Below, in pieces: positions 1-16,420 of a DNA stretch of 46,740 nt. Within the stretch, counting starts at the first letter, position 1. Each line of letters begins with the position of its first letter. The notes below the pieces were generated by a model that had not been told where the DNA came from, searched no databases, and worked only from the letters and a program-made list of their open reading frames with translations. Both the position numbers and the translations under genes were made by a program. Source of the DNA: CAVAWX01 sp963642995 (lineage in GTDB: Bacteria > Actinomycetota > Coriobacteriia > Coriobacteriales > QAMH01); the NCBI GenBank assembly GCA_963642995.1, contig CAVIIZ010000007.1:1-46740 (forward strand), read 5' to 3'.

Positions 1-2150
1 TCGATGGCACCACGTATTCCACCGACATGTCCTCGGCGACGAAGGCTGCAGCAGGAGACACCATCAACCTCTACGCCCACTGGGCGGACGACTCCACGGG
101 AGACTATTGGATCGCAACGGCTTCGGCCGCGCTGCCAGACGTCGACGGCAGCGGCAACGTCATCGTGATGACGCAGGAGCAGGTCGCCTCGGAGATCGCG
201 GACACCGGCACCACCGGCACGTCAAGCACGCTGACGGGCTACATGAACGGCGATAGCGGCACGGGTGATGCCGATGCCCAGCATCTCTACACCCGCTGGA
301 CCGAGGACAAGGTCCTGCCCGTGGCGGATCGCTACGTGGAGTTCCGTATCGTGCAGGTGGGGCAGCATCTCAACATCGCCGGCGACGACACCTCCGGCGA
401 CGGAAGCGCCGTGACCTTCATGGCCACGCACTCGCTGCCCACCGCGCAGCAGATGAATCCTGCTACCGCTCAAAGCCCATACGGCACCAACTCCGGCGGT
501 TGGGAAGGCACGGCTATGCACGGCCTCATGTCGAGCTACGTGGCAGCTTACATGCCGACAGGCTTCACGGACGCTCTGAAGGCCGTCACGAAGTACACCG
601 TGAACGACGATCCCGTCTCGGCTTCGAGCACGTCTACGCCTGGCACGGACACCGAGAAGATCTGGCTGATGTCTTATAGCGAGCTTATCGGAACGACGCA
701 ATCGTCTGCTGTCAACGAGGGAAGCCAGTACGCATGGTTTAGCGACAGGGTGACGAATCCGGCTGGCTCGAACGCCGCGATCCGGGACCTTCATCTGGAT
801 AGATCCGGTTCCAGTCCCGAGTCGCTGGGCGACAAAGGTGTATGGGAACGTTCGCCGGGTTTGACGAGCTCCTACTACTTCTTGTATGTGGGCAATTACG
901 GCCGTCCGGACATCAGCTACTATGCCGGCTATCGTTTTGGCGTAGTTCCGGCCCTCTCCATGGGAACCATGGGCAGCTACACCGTGACGTTCGATGCAAA
1001 CGGAGGCGCATTCGACGGCGATGCGCCCACGCAGACCGTTACGGCGGGCGGACATGCCACGGCGCCCGAGGCCGCGCAGAACCCGACGAAGACAGACTAC
1101 GTATTCGAGGGCTGGTACACCTCGGCCGACGGCGGAAAGACGCTCTCTGACACCGCCTACGATTTCGCCAACACCGCGGTGACCGGCAATCTCACGCTCT
1201 ACGCCAAGTGGACGAAGGACGAGTCCGCCTCCACGACGAGCGACTACTTCCTAGCGAAGGCCGGCCTTGACAACGCCACGCTCACATCGCTGGCCGCCGG
1301 CACCGCGAGCGACGACATCAAGACGGCGAGCAAGTTCGTGTCGCAGGAGCAGGTCGCCGCAGACATCGCGGTGCTGCGTGGCGAGGATGGAGACAGCAAG
1401 ACGGCGGCCACGTCCACCTGGACTGCCTATATGAACAGCGACAGCGGGTTTAAGGAATACTGGAACGACAACACGGTGCACCTCTACACGAAGTGGAGCG
1501 GCTCGGATGCCACGGCAGACGCCGACAAGTGGGTCGAGTGCCGCATCCTGCAGGTGGGCGGGCACGACGGCGACGGCAGCGCCGTGACATTCATGGCCAC
1601 GCACTCGCTGCCCACGGCGAAGGCGATGAATTCTACTGAAACCTACTCCGGCGGCTGGGAAGAGTCCGCGATGCGCAAAGACGTAATGAAGAACTACGTC
1701 GCAGCCAACCTGCCCGCGAGCTTCACGTCCGCCCTGAAGACGGTTTCGAAGAAGACCGTGAACACGGACGACGCGGCTAGCGACCAGACCGTGTCCGAGA
1801 CCAGCGACTCCATCTGGCTCGTGTCCTTCAGCGAGATCAGCAGCAGGTTAGATGAACTCGACTTCGTCGGCGAGGGCAGCCAGTACAAGTGGTTCGAAGG
1901 CAAGATCACAGGTGATCCGTACGACGGAAAACCCGCCCTCGCGAACATCCACCTGACGAGATCCGGTGATTATCCGGCACAGAGGACAGATGAAGGTGTC
2001 ATGGATGCGTGGGAGCGATCGCCATATATCGATACCGATTCACCTAATTGTTTCGCGACCATGGGTTGCACTACGACGGATGGAAATTCTCCGGCAATGT
2101 TCTGGGGTGCAGACTATCGGTGCGGCGTCTGCCCGGCGTTCGCGATGTAG
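1..2150 (+). CDS. Surface/secreted protein with InlB-type repeats and two DUF6273-like domains, 5'-truncated
   Basis: The reading frame is open to the left edge (first complete codon at base 3), so the N-terminus lies outside the window; 715 residues are visible. Numbered from base 3: residues 1-27 are the tail of an InlB/Listeria-Bacteroides repeat ending in LYAHW; about 45-320 is a first globular domain; about 326-404 is a complete InlB-type repeat (VTFDANGG, FEGWYTS, LTLYAKW); about 411-715 is a second copy of the globular domain. Both copies share VTFMATHSLPTA, a GGWE segment, IWL(M/V)S(Y/F)SE, EGSQY.WF, WERSP and a final G-V-x-P-A block, as in DUF6273 proteins. The stretch between WERSP and the final block is almost unrelated between copies. 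InlB repeats suggest a cell-surface or adhesin role, but no anchor is seen: the protein ends at the domain end. Function is inferred only. Confidence 0.75.
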   Translation, partial: DGTTYSTDMSSATKAAAGDTINLYAHWADDSTGDYWIATASAALPDVDGSGNVIVMTQEQVASEIADTGTTGTSSTLTGYMNGDSGTGDADAQHLYTRWTEDKVLPVADRYVEFRIVQVGQHLNIAGDDTSGDGSAVTFMATHSLPTAQQMNPATAQSPYGTNSGGWEGTAMHGLMSSYVAAYMPTGFTDALKAVTKYTVNDDPVSASSTSTPGTDTEKIWLMSYSELIGTTQSSAVNEGSQYAWFSDRVTNPAGSNAAIRDLHLDRSGSSPESLGDKGVWERSPGLTSSYYFLYVGNYGRPDISYYAGYRFGVVPALSMGTMGSYTVTFDANGGAFDGDAPTQTVTAGGHATAPEAAQNPTKTDYVFEGWYTSADGGKTLSDTAYDFANTAVTGNLTLYAKWTKDESASTTSDYFLAKAGLDNATLTSLAAGTASDDIKTASKFVSQEQVAADIAVLRGEDGDSKTAATSTWTAYMNSDSGFKEYWNDNTVHLYTKWSGSDATADADKWVECRILQVGGHDGDGSAVTFMATHSLPTAKAMNSTETYSGGWEESAMRKDVMKNYVAANLPASFTSALKTVSKKTVNTDDAASDQTVSETSDSIWLVSFSEISSRLDELDFVGEGSQYKWFEGKITGDPYDGKPALANIHLTRSGDYPAQRTDEGVMDAWERSPYIDTDSPNCFATMGCTTTDGNSPAMFWGADYRCGVCPAFAM

Positions 2151-2183
2151 CCCCTGGTTTCAAGGAGGGGGGGGTCTTCTTTT
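2151..2183 (+). terminator. Weak terminator-like hairpin after the surface protein gene
   Basis: CCCCT (2151-2155), directly after the stop codon, can pair with AGGGG (2166-2170). A pyrimidine-rich TCTTCTTTT follows after extra Gs. The stem is short, so this is a tentative call. Confidence 0.35.
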
Positions 2184-2255
2184 CAGAGAGGGTGCGCCTG
2201 TCCCAACGTGGACAGGCTGCGGTTCTTGACATTCCCTCCGTGTTGAACATCCCCC

Positions 2256-2284
2256 TTGCGGCAGTGTGCCGATTCGGGTACACT
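2256..2284 (+). promoter_or_regulatory. Candidate rplJ promoter inside a 10-bp inverted repeat
   Basis: TTGCGG (2256-2261) and TACACT (2279-2284) are separated by 17 bp and could be the -35 and -10 boxes for the rplJ leader. Both lie in a perfect 10-bp inverted repeat: GCGGCAGTGT (2258-2267) and ACACTGCCGC (2280-2289) with a 12-bp centre. The dyad could be an operator or an upstream hairpin. A second possible -35, TTGACA, is at 2226-2231 but has no good -10 partner. Confidence 0.5.
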
Positions 2285-2294
2285 GCCGCCTTGC

Positions 2295-2487
2295 ATTGTT
2301 GGTTTCACCCGCTACCGCAGACAGCCGGTTGCCGCCGAGAAAGAGGGCGGCCGAAGGGAAGCGAGCCGCTTCCGCCCGCCGAGGTGGTCGATACGAGCGG
2401 CGCACACGCGCCGCGGGGCATGCGCCTTCTTCATCGGCCTCCCTGCGCAAGAGCAGCGGGGGTCGATTTTTTTGCGAAAGGAGGTGC
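2295..2487 (+). ncRNA. Ribosomal protein L10 leader-type 5' UTR of rplJ-rplL
   Basis: About 200 nt of structured, gene-free sequence lie directly before rplJ. It holds the block ACCGCAGACAGCCGG near 2315, resembling the conserved part of L10 leader RNAs, then a strong hairpin (GGAAGCG 2358-2364 with CGCTTCC 2368-2374, embedded in GGGCGG/CCGCCC pairing). L10 or L10-L12 complexes bind such leaders to repress their own synthesis. The match is from memory of the family; a covariance-model search would settle it. Confidence 0.7.
2438..2473 (+). terminator. Probable transcription attenuator in the L10 leader
   Basis: The hairpin CCTCCCTGC (2438-2446) with GCAGCGGGGG (2453-2462), with a two-base bulge, is followed by GTCGA and seven Ts (2467-2473), only a few bases before the rplJ Shine-Dalgarno AAAGGAGGTG. 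A terminator this close to the start fits attenuation control by L10, as reported for Bacillus subtilis rplJL. The competing antiterminator was not resolved. Confidence 0.6.
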
Positions 2488-2489
2488 TC

Positions 2490-3011
2490 ATGCCCACACA
2501 AGCGAAAGCAGACCAGATCGCCGAGATCAAGGGCAATTTCGAGCAGACGGCCGGGTGCTGGTTCGTCGACTCGCGCGGCCTGTCCGTGAAAGAGGCCCAG
2601 GAGCTGCGCCGCAACATCCGCGAGGCGTCCGGGCGCATGCACGTGTACAAGAACACGCTCGCATCCCGCGCGCTGGCCGAGAAGAACCTGCCCGAGATCC
2701 CCGAGATCTTGGCAGGCCCCACCGCGTTCGTCTTCTGCGAAGACGACATCGCGGCGTCGGCCAAGGCCATCAAGGACTTCGCGGCCGACCACGACGCCCT
2801 GGAGTTCAAGGGCGGCCTGATCGACGGCGATGTGATGAGCGTCGAGCAGTGCATGGCCATCGCGGACCTGCCGTCTCACGACGAGCTCATCGCCAAGCTC
2901 ATGGGTTCGCTGCAAAACCCGCTTTCCGGCCTCGTCCGCGTGTGCAACGGCCCGGTTTCGGGTCTGGCCCGCGCGCTCAAGGCGGTCGCCGAGCAAAAGG
3001 AAGCTGCGTAA
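2490..3011 (+). CDS. rplJ: 50S ribosomal protein L10
   Basis: This 173-aa protein forms the base of the ribosomal stalk, binding 23S rRNA and carrying the L7/L12 dimers on its C-terminal helix. The sequence is a full-length L10: an N-terminal rRNA-binding domain with the typical VDSRGLSV segment, the YKNTLASRAL block, LAGPTAFVF, and an alanine/lysine-rich C-terminal helix ending in AVAEQKEAA. The ATG at 2490 has a near-perfect Shine-Dalgarno (AAAGGAGGTG) seven bases upstream, so longer in-frame extensions into the leader are rejected. It is followed 75 bp later by rplL and was not preceded by rplK-rplA, which usually lie upstream. Confidence 0.97.
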   Translation: MPTQAKADQIAEIKGNFEQTAGCWFVDSRGLSVKEAQELRRNIREASGRMHVYKNTLASRALAEKNLPEIPEILAGPTAFVFCEDDIAASAKAIKDFAADHDALEFKGGLIDGDVMSVEQCMAIADLPSHDELIAKLMGSLQNPLSGLVRVCNGPVSGLARALKAVAEQKEAA

Positions 3012-3086
3012 AGGCGGCGTGAACGTAGACGTTTGAACATGCGCTGCCCGCGACGCGGGTCTTGCGCGAGAAGAAAGGTTTTGAAC

Positions 3087-3461
3087 ATGACGAAAGACGA
3101 GATTCTCGAGGGCATCAAGGGCCTGACCGCGTTGGAGCTTTCCGAGCTGGTGTCCGATCTGGAGGAGACCTTCGGCGTCTCCGCCGCCGCCCCCGTGGCC
3201 GTGGCCGCCGCGCCTGCTGCCGGTGGCGATGCCGGCGCCGCTGCCGAAAAGGACAGCTTCGACGTGATGCTGGAGAACTTCGGCGACAACAAGATCGCCG
3301 TCATCAAGGTGGTCCGCGAGATCACCGACAAGGGCCTGAAAGAGGCCAAGGAGCTGGTCGAGGGCGTGCCTTGCGCCGTGCTCGAGGGCGCCAAGAAAGA
3401 CGACGCCGAGGCCGCCAAGGCCAAGTTCGAGGAAGCCGGCGCCACCGTCACCCTCAAATAG
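3087..3461 (+). CDS. rplL: 50S ribosomal protein L7/L12
   Basis: This 124-aa acidic stalk protein recruits translational GTPases to the ribosome. It has the N-terminal dimerisation domain (EILEGIKGLTALELSELV), an alanine-rich flexible hinge (AAAPVAVAAAPAAGGDAG) and the conserved C-terminal domain with the GLKEAKELVEG helix. AGAAAGG at 3072-3078 serves the ATG at 3087; the in-frame codons further upstream lack such a site. It is co-transcribed with rplJ and ended by a strong terminator. Unlike the common rplJL-rpoBC arrangement, a large secreted-protein gene separates it from rpoB. Confidence 0.97.
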   Translation: MTKDEILEGIKGLTALELSELVSDLEETFGVSAAAPVAVAAAPAAGGDAGAAAEKDSFDVMLENFGDNKIAVIKVVREITDKGLKEAKELVEGVPCAVLEGAKKDDAEAAKAKFEEAGATVTLK

Positions 3462-3532
3462 CTTCAGGTTTCGCCAGGCGAGGGGGACGGGCATTCCGCC
3501 CGCCTTTCGCCCGGCCCCTTGCAACGAGAAGG

Positions 3533-3564
3533 GCCGTCCGCAGCAGATGCGGGCGGCTTTTTTT
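3533..3564 (+). terminator. Intrinsic terminator after rplL
   Basis: GCCGTCCGCA (3533-3542) pairs with TGCGGGCGGC (3548-3557), one G-T wobble, around the loop GCAGA, and seven Ts follow (3558-3564). A smaller hairpin (CGGGC 3488-3492 with GCCCG 3498-3502) precedes it. Confidence 0.9.
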
Positions 3565-3611
3565 CGTGCGCAGGCCGTGAGCCTCGCCATGTGGGCGTTG
3601 CGCGGCCGGTG

Positions 3612-3620
3612 TGCTACAGT
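3612..3620 (+). promoter_or_regulatory. Candidate extended -10 element for the Tat-protein gene
   Basis: TG-C-TACAGT upstream of the gene at 3668 reads as an extended -10. No good -35 lies at the expected distance. The terminator just upstream means this gene needs its own promoter. Confidence 0.35.
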
Positions 3621-3667
3621 TTCAGCGGCATCGTGCGCAACGGGGACGCAGACGAGGGGAGTGCGCC

Positions 3668-6600
3668 ATGGCGGGCAAAAGCATTTCGAGAAGGTCGTTT
3701 GTGGCGGCGGGCTCGACCACCATCGCCTCCTCGCTTCTGCTCTCGTCGCTTCCGGGCGCCGAAGACGCCTTCGCGCTCCTTGCCGGCGCGCGGCAGGCGC
3801 ATGCAAGCGAGGCGGACGCGGACGCCCGGGACAGCACCGACGTGGTGGTGGTGGGACGCACGCAGGTGGGCATCGTGGCCTACGACGTCTCCGACCCCCA
3901 AAACCCCACGCCCGTCCCGAAATGCAAGGTCACGCTCACCTCGCGCGCCACGAACGCGACCGTCTCCGACACGGCCGACGACAAGGGCAGGGTCACCCTC
4001 GACATCGCGGAGCTCGCCGAGGATAAAAACGCGTCCATCCTCGCCTTCAACGGGAGGATAGAGGTCTCGCACGAGGGCTACCGCGACGTCGTCATCCCGC
4101 TGGCGCGCATACTCGCGCACACCGCGATCGTCGCCCCCACGCGCCCGCTCGACGGAAAACCCTATTTCCGCGCCTTGAGCATGAACGAGTGGGATGTCCA
4201 GTACTCGGAGCAGACGTTTTTGACCTCAGGGGAGTCGACGGAAGACCAGCTGATCGAAGGCGAGCTGTGGATGCCCGACGGGCGCGCGACGCCCGACGCC
4301 GTGCTCGTCTTCGTGAGAGACGGCGTCCGAACGGAGCACGGCGCGTTCACGCACGTGCAGACGAGAGGGCAGCTCGCCACTTTGAAAAGAAGCGGCAAGT
4401 TCTTGCTGTCCGGCGATGCCGACTGCATGGAAAGCGGCACGCGGGCGCGCGTGGATTTCGGCATCTCCGGAGCCGATGCCAGATGGTGGTGCGCGCTGGG
4501 CGTCGAGACCAAGCCCGCCCCCCTGGCGCAAAACGAGCGGGACTCCACGATCGTCATCCCCGACACGGCCTCCTCGCGCTTGAATTTCCTGCGTTTCCCC
4601 GACACCTTCGTCCCGCCCATCGGCGGCGCGAGCGTGTCCATGTGGAAGCCGAGCTTTCCCGTCATGTTCGATTTCTCGCCGTTTGGCTACGGCATGCTGG
4701 GCTGGGGGTTTCAGTCCATCTCGGCCAAAGACGACAAGGGCAACTACTTCAGCCCCAGCTCGTGGCACAAGGTGCCCGTGGGCAGCGTGGAAGACCAGTG
4801 CGGCGTCGAGTTCGACTTGCAGATGAAGGAACTCGACAGATACGACGCCATGAAAGCCTCCATGACCGACGGCGACAAGACCAAGCACGTCGCGCACGAG
4901 TGCACCTCCAAGTTCAAGATCATCTTCGACGTGCAGGCGTTCGCCGCGCTCAAGTACACCTGGTCCAAGGAGCTGTGGGAGGGGTCGCTGTCGGCGCTTG
5001 CCGCGGCGAAGTTCGACTTCAACTGGACGCACTACCTGAACCTCTTCGGCGTGCCCGTGTTCCTCATCATCAACCCGTGGCTGCGCTTCAACGCCTCGTT
5101 GCGCCTCGGCGTGACGATGAAGGAGCTGCTCTCCTTCGACTACGAGCCCGAGGACGCGACGCTGGGCGTGGGGGCAAACGTCGGCATCGCGCTCACGTTC
5201 GGCGTCGGGGTGAACAACTTCCTGTCTCTTTCCATCACGGGCTCGGGCTACATCTCGGGTTTCATCAACTTCGCGCCCAACCCGGGGCACAGCTGGCCGC
5301 GCTATCTGGGCGGCTACGGCTACAGCGGCGTGGTCACGGCGCAGTTCAGCTTCTTCAAGTACACCTATCCCATCTGGAACGAGAACAAGCCCGACGCGCT
5401 GGACAGCAACGACGACGCGCAGGCCGCCTTGCAGGCCGTGCCCTTGGAGAAGCGCAAGCTCGACGCCGTGCTGCAGTCGCGGCTCGGCGCCATCGGCATG
5501 CGCGAGTGCGTTCCCGCCAGCACCGCAGGGCTGCCCGGCTTCGACGAGCTGAAGGAAAACGCCGTGCTCGTCACCAACGCCGAGATGCTCAGGTCCAAGG
5601 AGTTCTCCGTCGCGAAGGCAGCCGACGCGAGCGCCGTCTCCGTGCGCGTCGAGGAGGCGCCGTGCAGCCTGGGCGCGGCAGGAGACGGGGTCTTTCCCGA
5701 CATCGTCGTCGTCTCGGGCCGCGATGTGGCGAACGGGGAAACCGAGGCGGGCGCGGGCCTGCCCGTCTACGACTACGTGGGCGCCATGGAGGCGGGCGGC
5801 GCGGACCTCACCTTGGGCGTCGAGGGGTTTTCCGACGGGCGCCTCGGCGGCGTGAGGCCTTCGGTCGACGCCTTGCTGTTCAAGAAGGTGAACAGCAACC
5901 CGTGCATGAAGCTGCTCGTCACGCAGACGACGGGCTTGACCATGCTCTTCCGCATCGCCATCGTAGACGTCGGCGGCGGCCGGGCGCGCCCGCGCCTGGT
6001 CTACCACATGCTCGACTCGAAAGGCGCCTGGAGCGCGCCCAACGTCGTCAACTTCGACCCGCATATCGACGGCGTCGAGCGCGACGACATGTACGATTTC
6101 GAGTTCGACGTCACGCAGGCCGAGGGCAACGGCGGCCACAACTACGTGTGCGCCATCGTCACCTCCGGCACGCGCCCGGCAGGCGACGCCACCACGCTCG
6201 TAGACGGCATCCAGGCCCACTACGTCTCGCTCGCGTGCCTGGTGGACACCTACACCACCACCGACCGCTTCAAGGCCGAGCCCTCCATGTGCGTCGGCAT
6301 CCACGAGGTGGGCGACGGCGCAACGCTTCTCACCCCGCGCATCACGGGCTACTCCGACGTGCGCTCCATCGCCGGCACGCAGGATTTCTGCCTGATGGGC
6401 ACGTTCGTGCGCTCGCGCGTCGACGAGCAAGACGGCGTCGACGCGCAAGGCGACCCCATCATGTACTTCGCCCGCTGGGAGATGAACTCCAACTACTCGC
6501 AAAAGGTCTTCACCGTCACGCGCACCAAGTTCAACAACCTCGACGGCATCGACTACGTCTACCGTCCGGTGCGCATCGACGACGACACCTACGACCACGA

Positions 6601-8125
6601 CTGGGAATACGGCTCGGTCGCCGCGTGCCGCCGCGCGACCGTCGCGTGCGTGGACGGGAACTGGCTGACCATCAACAAGATGGAGGCGTGCTACGACAAG
6701 CACGATTCCTCCAAGTTCGCCACCTTCTCCGACACCTGCCTGGCAAGCGTCGGCGGGCCGAACGGCATGCACGTGAGCCGCGCCTACCCGTGGCACGACG
6801 ACGGCGAGCTCCTCGCCACGGTGAAGGGCAAAAGCGACGCGGGCTACGACGTCTCCACGCTCTACCACGTGCGATTCGACCCCAAGAACAAAGGCGAGGC
6901 CACGTTCACGCAGATAGGCCCTTCGGAGGGCGCGGCGGCGGATTTCGTGGTGGATCCGAAAAGCCACTTCCTCTTCTACGTGCAAAACGTGGACGGCAAG
7001 GTGGGGCAGACCTACGGGAAAGACGGCCGCGTCACAGGAGACGTGGTGGAGCACCACCACTACATCATGGCGGTGGCGCAAGTCGAGGGGATGTTCACCA
7101 AGCCCTTCGTGTTCTGCGAGCTCGACCATGTCATAGACGACCTCGTGTCGACGACGGTAGACGAGAGGTACGTGAACTTCCTGGCCGGCAGCATCACCGA
7201 CATCGACAGCAGCCAGGCGAGCATCTACGACGTGCGCGTGCCGCTGCTGAAGTGCCTGACGCCCGTCGCGCTCGTCGCGGTGGACGATTTCGCGTTCGCG
7301 GGCGAGGAATGCGAGTTTTCGGTGGACGTGCGCAACGACGGCAACCTCGTTGCGCGCGGCGCGCGGTTCACGCTCTGCGACGCCGACGGCGCGCAGGTGG
7401 GAAGCGTCTACGTCGATTTCGCGGAATATGCGGCGCAGCACGCAGGCGAGGGCGGGGACGGGGCGTTTGCGCGCTCTGCTGCGGGAGGCGGCGGCGCGGG
7501 TGCATACGATGTGGACGCCCTGCCGCTGTCCATGCGCGAGAACCCGCTGGTCGCAAACGACGGAGCCGGCGTGCTCGTGCCCGGGGACACGGCCAGCTAC
7601 AAGGTCTCCTACACCATTCCCGAGACATGGAAGGACACGAAGACGGTGCGCGTGGCGCTTTCCGACGTCGACGTCGTCAACCCCACCGGCGCGACCCCCG
7701 GGCGCTTCCAGAGCTTCCACGAGCCGACGCCTTCCTGCCCCGCCGAGCAGCTCGAGATCCGGGGCGTGGGGGTGGACGGCGAAGGGCTGGCTTCCGGCGA
7801 GGTGCACGAATCCGCGGGTGGCGAAGAGGGCGGCGCGGAAAAAGACGGCGGCACCGAAAAGGGCGATGCGCCGGGCGACAAGGCGCCGGGCGGCGATGCG
7901 CCGGGCGACGGCGCGGGAGCGCATGCGGACAAGAAGCTCGACGAGAATGCGCCGGGCGGCGATGCGCCCGACATGGGCGACCTCGGCCTGTTCGGGCTCG
8001 GGGCCCTTGCGGCGGGTGCGCTCGGCGCGGGTTTCGCCGCCTACAGCGCGCGCCGAAGCCGCCTCGAAAAAGAGGCCGCGTCTCCTTCGGAGGACGCCGG
8101 CTCGCACGACGCCCGGCATGCGTGA
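3668..8125 (+). CDS. Very large Tat-exported, C-terminally membrane-anchored protein
   Basis: I do not recognise this 1485-aa protein as a whole. The ATG at 3668 follows GAGGGGAG and opens directly onto a twin-arginine signal (SRRSFVAAG, residues 7-15, then a hydrophobic stretch and a likely cut after QAHASEA), so an upstream in-frame start is rejected. After it comes a beta-rich segment resembling a carboxypeptidase-regulatory/Cna-B-like fold (about residues 60-160), then a long body with many aromatic and acidic residues. A low-complexity linker with PGGDAPGD repeats precedes a single hydrophobic segment (about 1438-1462) followed by ARRSR, a tail-type anchor. The layout implies an extracellular domain tethered to the membrane. 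It sits between rplL and rpoB, an unusual place for a surface protein. GC content and codon use look like those of its neighbours. Confidence 0.8.
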   Translation: MAGKSISRRSFVAAGSTTIASSLLLSSLPGAEDAFALLAGARQAHASEADADARDSTDVVVVGRTQVGIVAYDVSDPQNPTPVPKCKVTLTSRATNATVSDTADDKGRVTLDIAELAEDKNASILAFNGRIEVSHEGYRDVVIPLARILAHTAIVAPTRPLDGKPYFRALSMNEWDVQYSEQTFLTSGESTEDQLIEGELWMPDGRATPDAVLVFVRDGVRTEHGAFTHVQTRGQLATLKRSGKFLLSGDADCMESGTRARVDFGISGADARWWCALGVETKPAPLAQNERDSTIVIPDTASSRLNFLRFPDTFVPPIGGASVSMWKPSFPVMFDFSPFGYGMLGWGFQSISAKDDKGNYFSPSSWHKVPVGSVEDQCGVEFDLQMKELDRYDAMKASMTDGDKTKHVAHECTSKFKIIFDVQAFAALKYTWSKELWEGSLSALAAAKFDFNWTHYLNLFGVPVFLIINPWLRFNASLRLGVTMKELLSFDYEPEDATLGVGANVGIALTFGVGVNNFLSLSITGSGYISGFINFAPNPGHSWPRYLGGYGYSGVVTAQFSFFKYTYPIWNENKPDALDSNDDAQAALQAVPLEKRKLDAVLQSRLGAIGMRECVPASTAGLPGFDELKENAVLVTNAEMLRSKEFSVAKAADASAVSVRVEEAPCSLGAAGDGVFPDIVVVSGRDVANGETEAGAGLPVYDYVGAMEAGGADLTLGVEGFSDGRLGGVRPSVDALLFKKVNSNPCMKLLVTQTTGLTMLFRIAIVDVGGGRARPRLVYHMLDSKGAWSAPNVVNFDPHIDGVERDDMYDFEFDVTQAEGNGGHNYVCAIVTSGTRPAGDATTLVDGIQAHYVSLACLVDTYTTTDRFKAEPSMCVGIHEVGDGATLLTPRITGYSDVRSIAGTQDFCLMGTFVRSRVDEQDGVDAQGDPIMYFARWEMNSNYSQKVFTVTRTKFNNLDGIDYVYRPVRIDDDTYDHDWEYGSVAACRRATVACVDGNWLTINKMEACYDKHDSSKFATFSDTCLASVGGPNGMHVSRAYPWHDDGELLATVKGKSDAGYDVSTLYHVRFDPKNKGEATFTQIGPSEGAAADFVVDPKSHFLFYVQNVDGKVGQTYGKDGRVTGDVVEHHHYIMAVAQVEGMFTKPFVFCELDHVIDDLVSTTVDERYVNFLAGSITDIDSSQASIYDVRVPLLKCLTPVALVAVDDFAFAGEECEFSVDVRNDGNLVARGARFTLCDADGAQVGSVYVDFAEYAAQHAGEGGDGAFARSAAGGGGAGAYDVDALPLSMRENPLVANDGAGVLVPGDTASYKVSYTIPETWKDTKTVRVALSDVDVVNPTGATPGRFQSFHEPTPSCPAEQLEIRGVGVDGEGLASGEVHESAGGEEGGAEKDGGTEKGDAPGDKAPGGDAPGDGAGAHADKKLDENAPGGDAPDMGDLGLFGLGALAAGALGAGFAAYSARRSRLEKEAASPSEDAGSHDARHA

Positions 8126-8209
8126 GGCCCCTTTCCGCCCTCGTTTTGCGCAGTTTTCATGTGTTTTTCGCTGAAATGTGTTTTTTGGAGCCGTTGGCCG
8201 GAATTTTCC

Positions 8210-8238
8210 TTGACTAGCCGCTCCCGCCTTCATATCGT
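8210..8238 (+). promoter_or_regulatory. rpoBC promoter
   Basis: TTGACT (8210-8215) and TATCGT (8233-8238) are exactly 17 bp apart, about 80 bp before the rpoB start. The upstream DNA is T-rich and holds two copies of ATGTGTTTTT (8159-8168 and 8176-8185), which may act as an UP-like element. Confidence 0.75.
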
Positions 8239-8317
8239 CTAGGTCCTTTTGGCGCGATGCGCGGCAAGCGACGCGCGGCAAAGGGAGATCCGACCAACCC
8301 TTTTGAAGGAGGAGCTA

Positions 8318-11863
<3,546 letters not shown>

Positions 11864-11866
11864 GAC

Positions 11867-16390
<4,524 letters not shown>

Positions 16391-16420
16391 GTTTCTAGGG
16401 GCGGCGAGGAGGAGCGAGGG

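Noticed and set aside
8159..8186. ATGTGTTTTT direct repeat as an array like those before the ATPases
   Set aside because: Only two copies of a simple T-rich string; better explained as an AT-rich upstream promoter element of rpoB.
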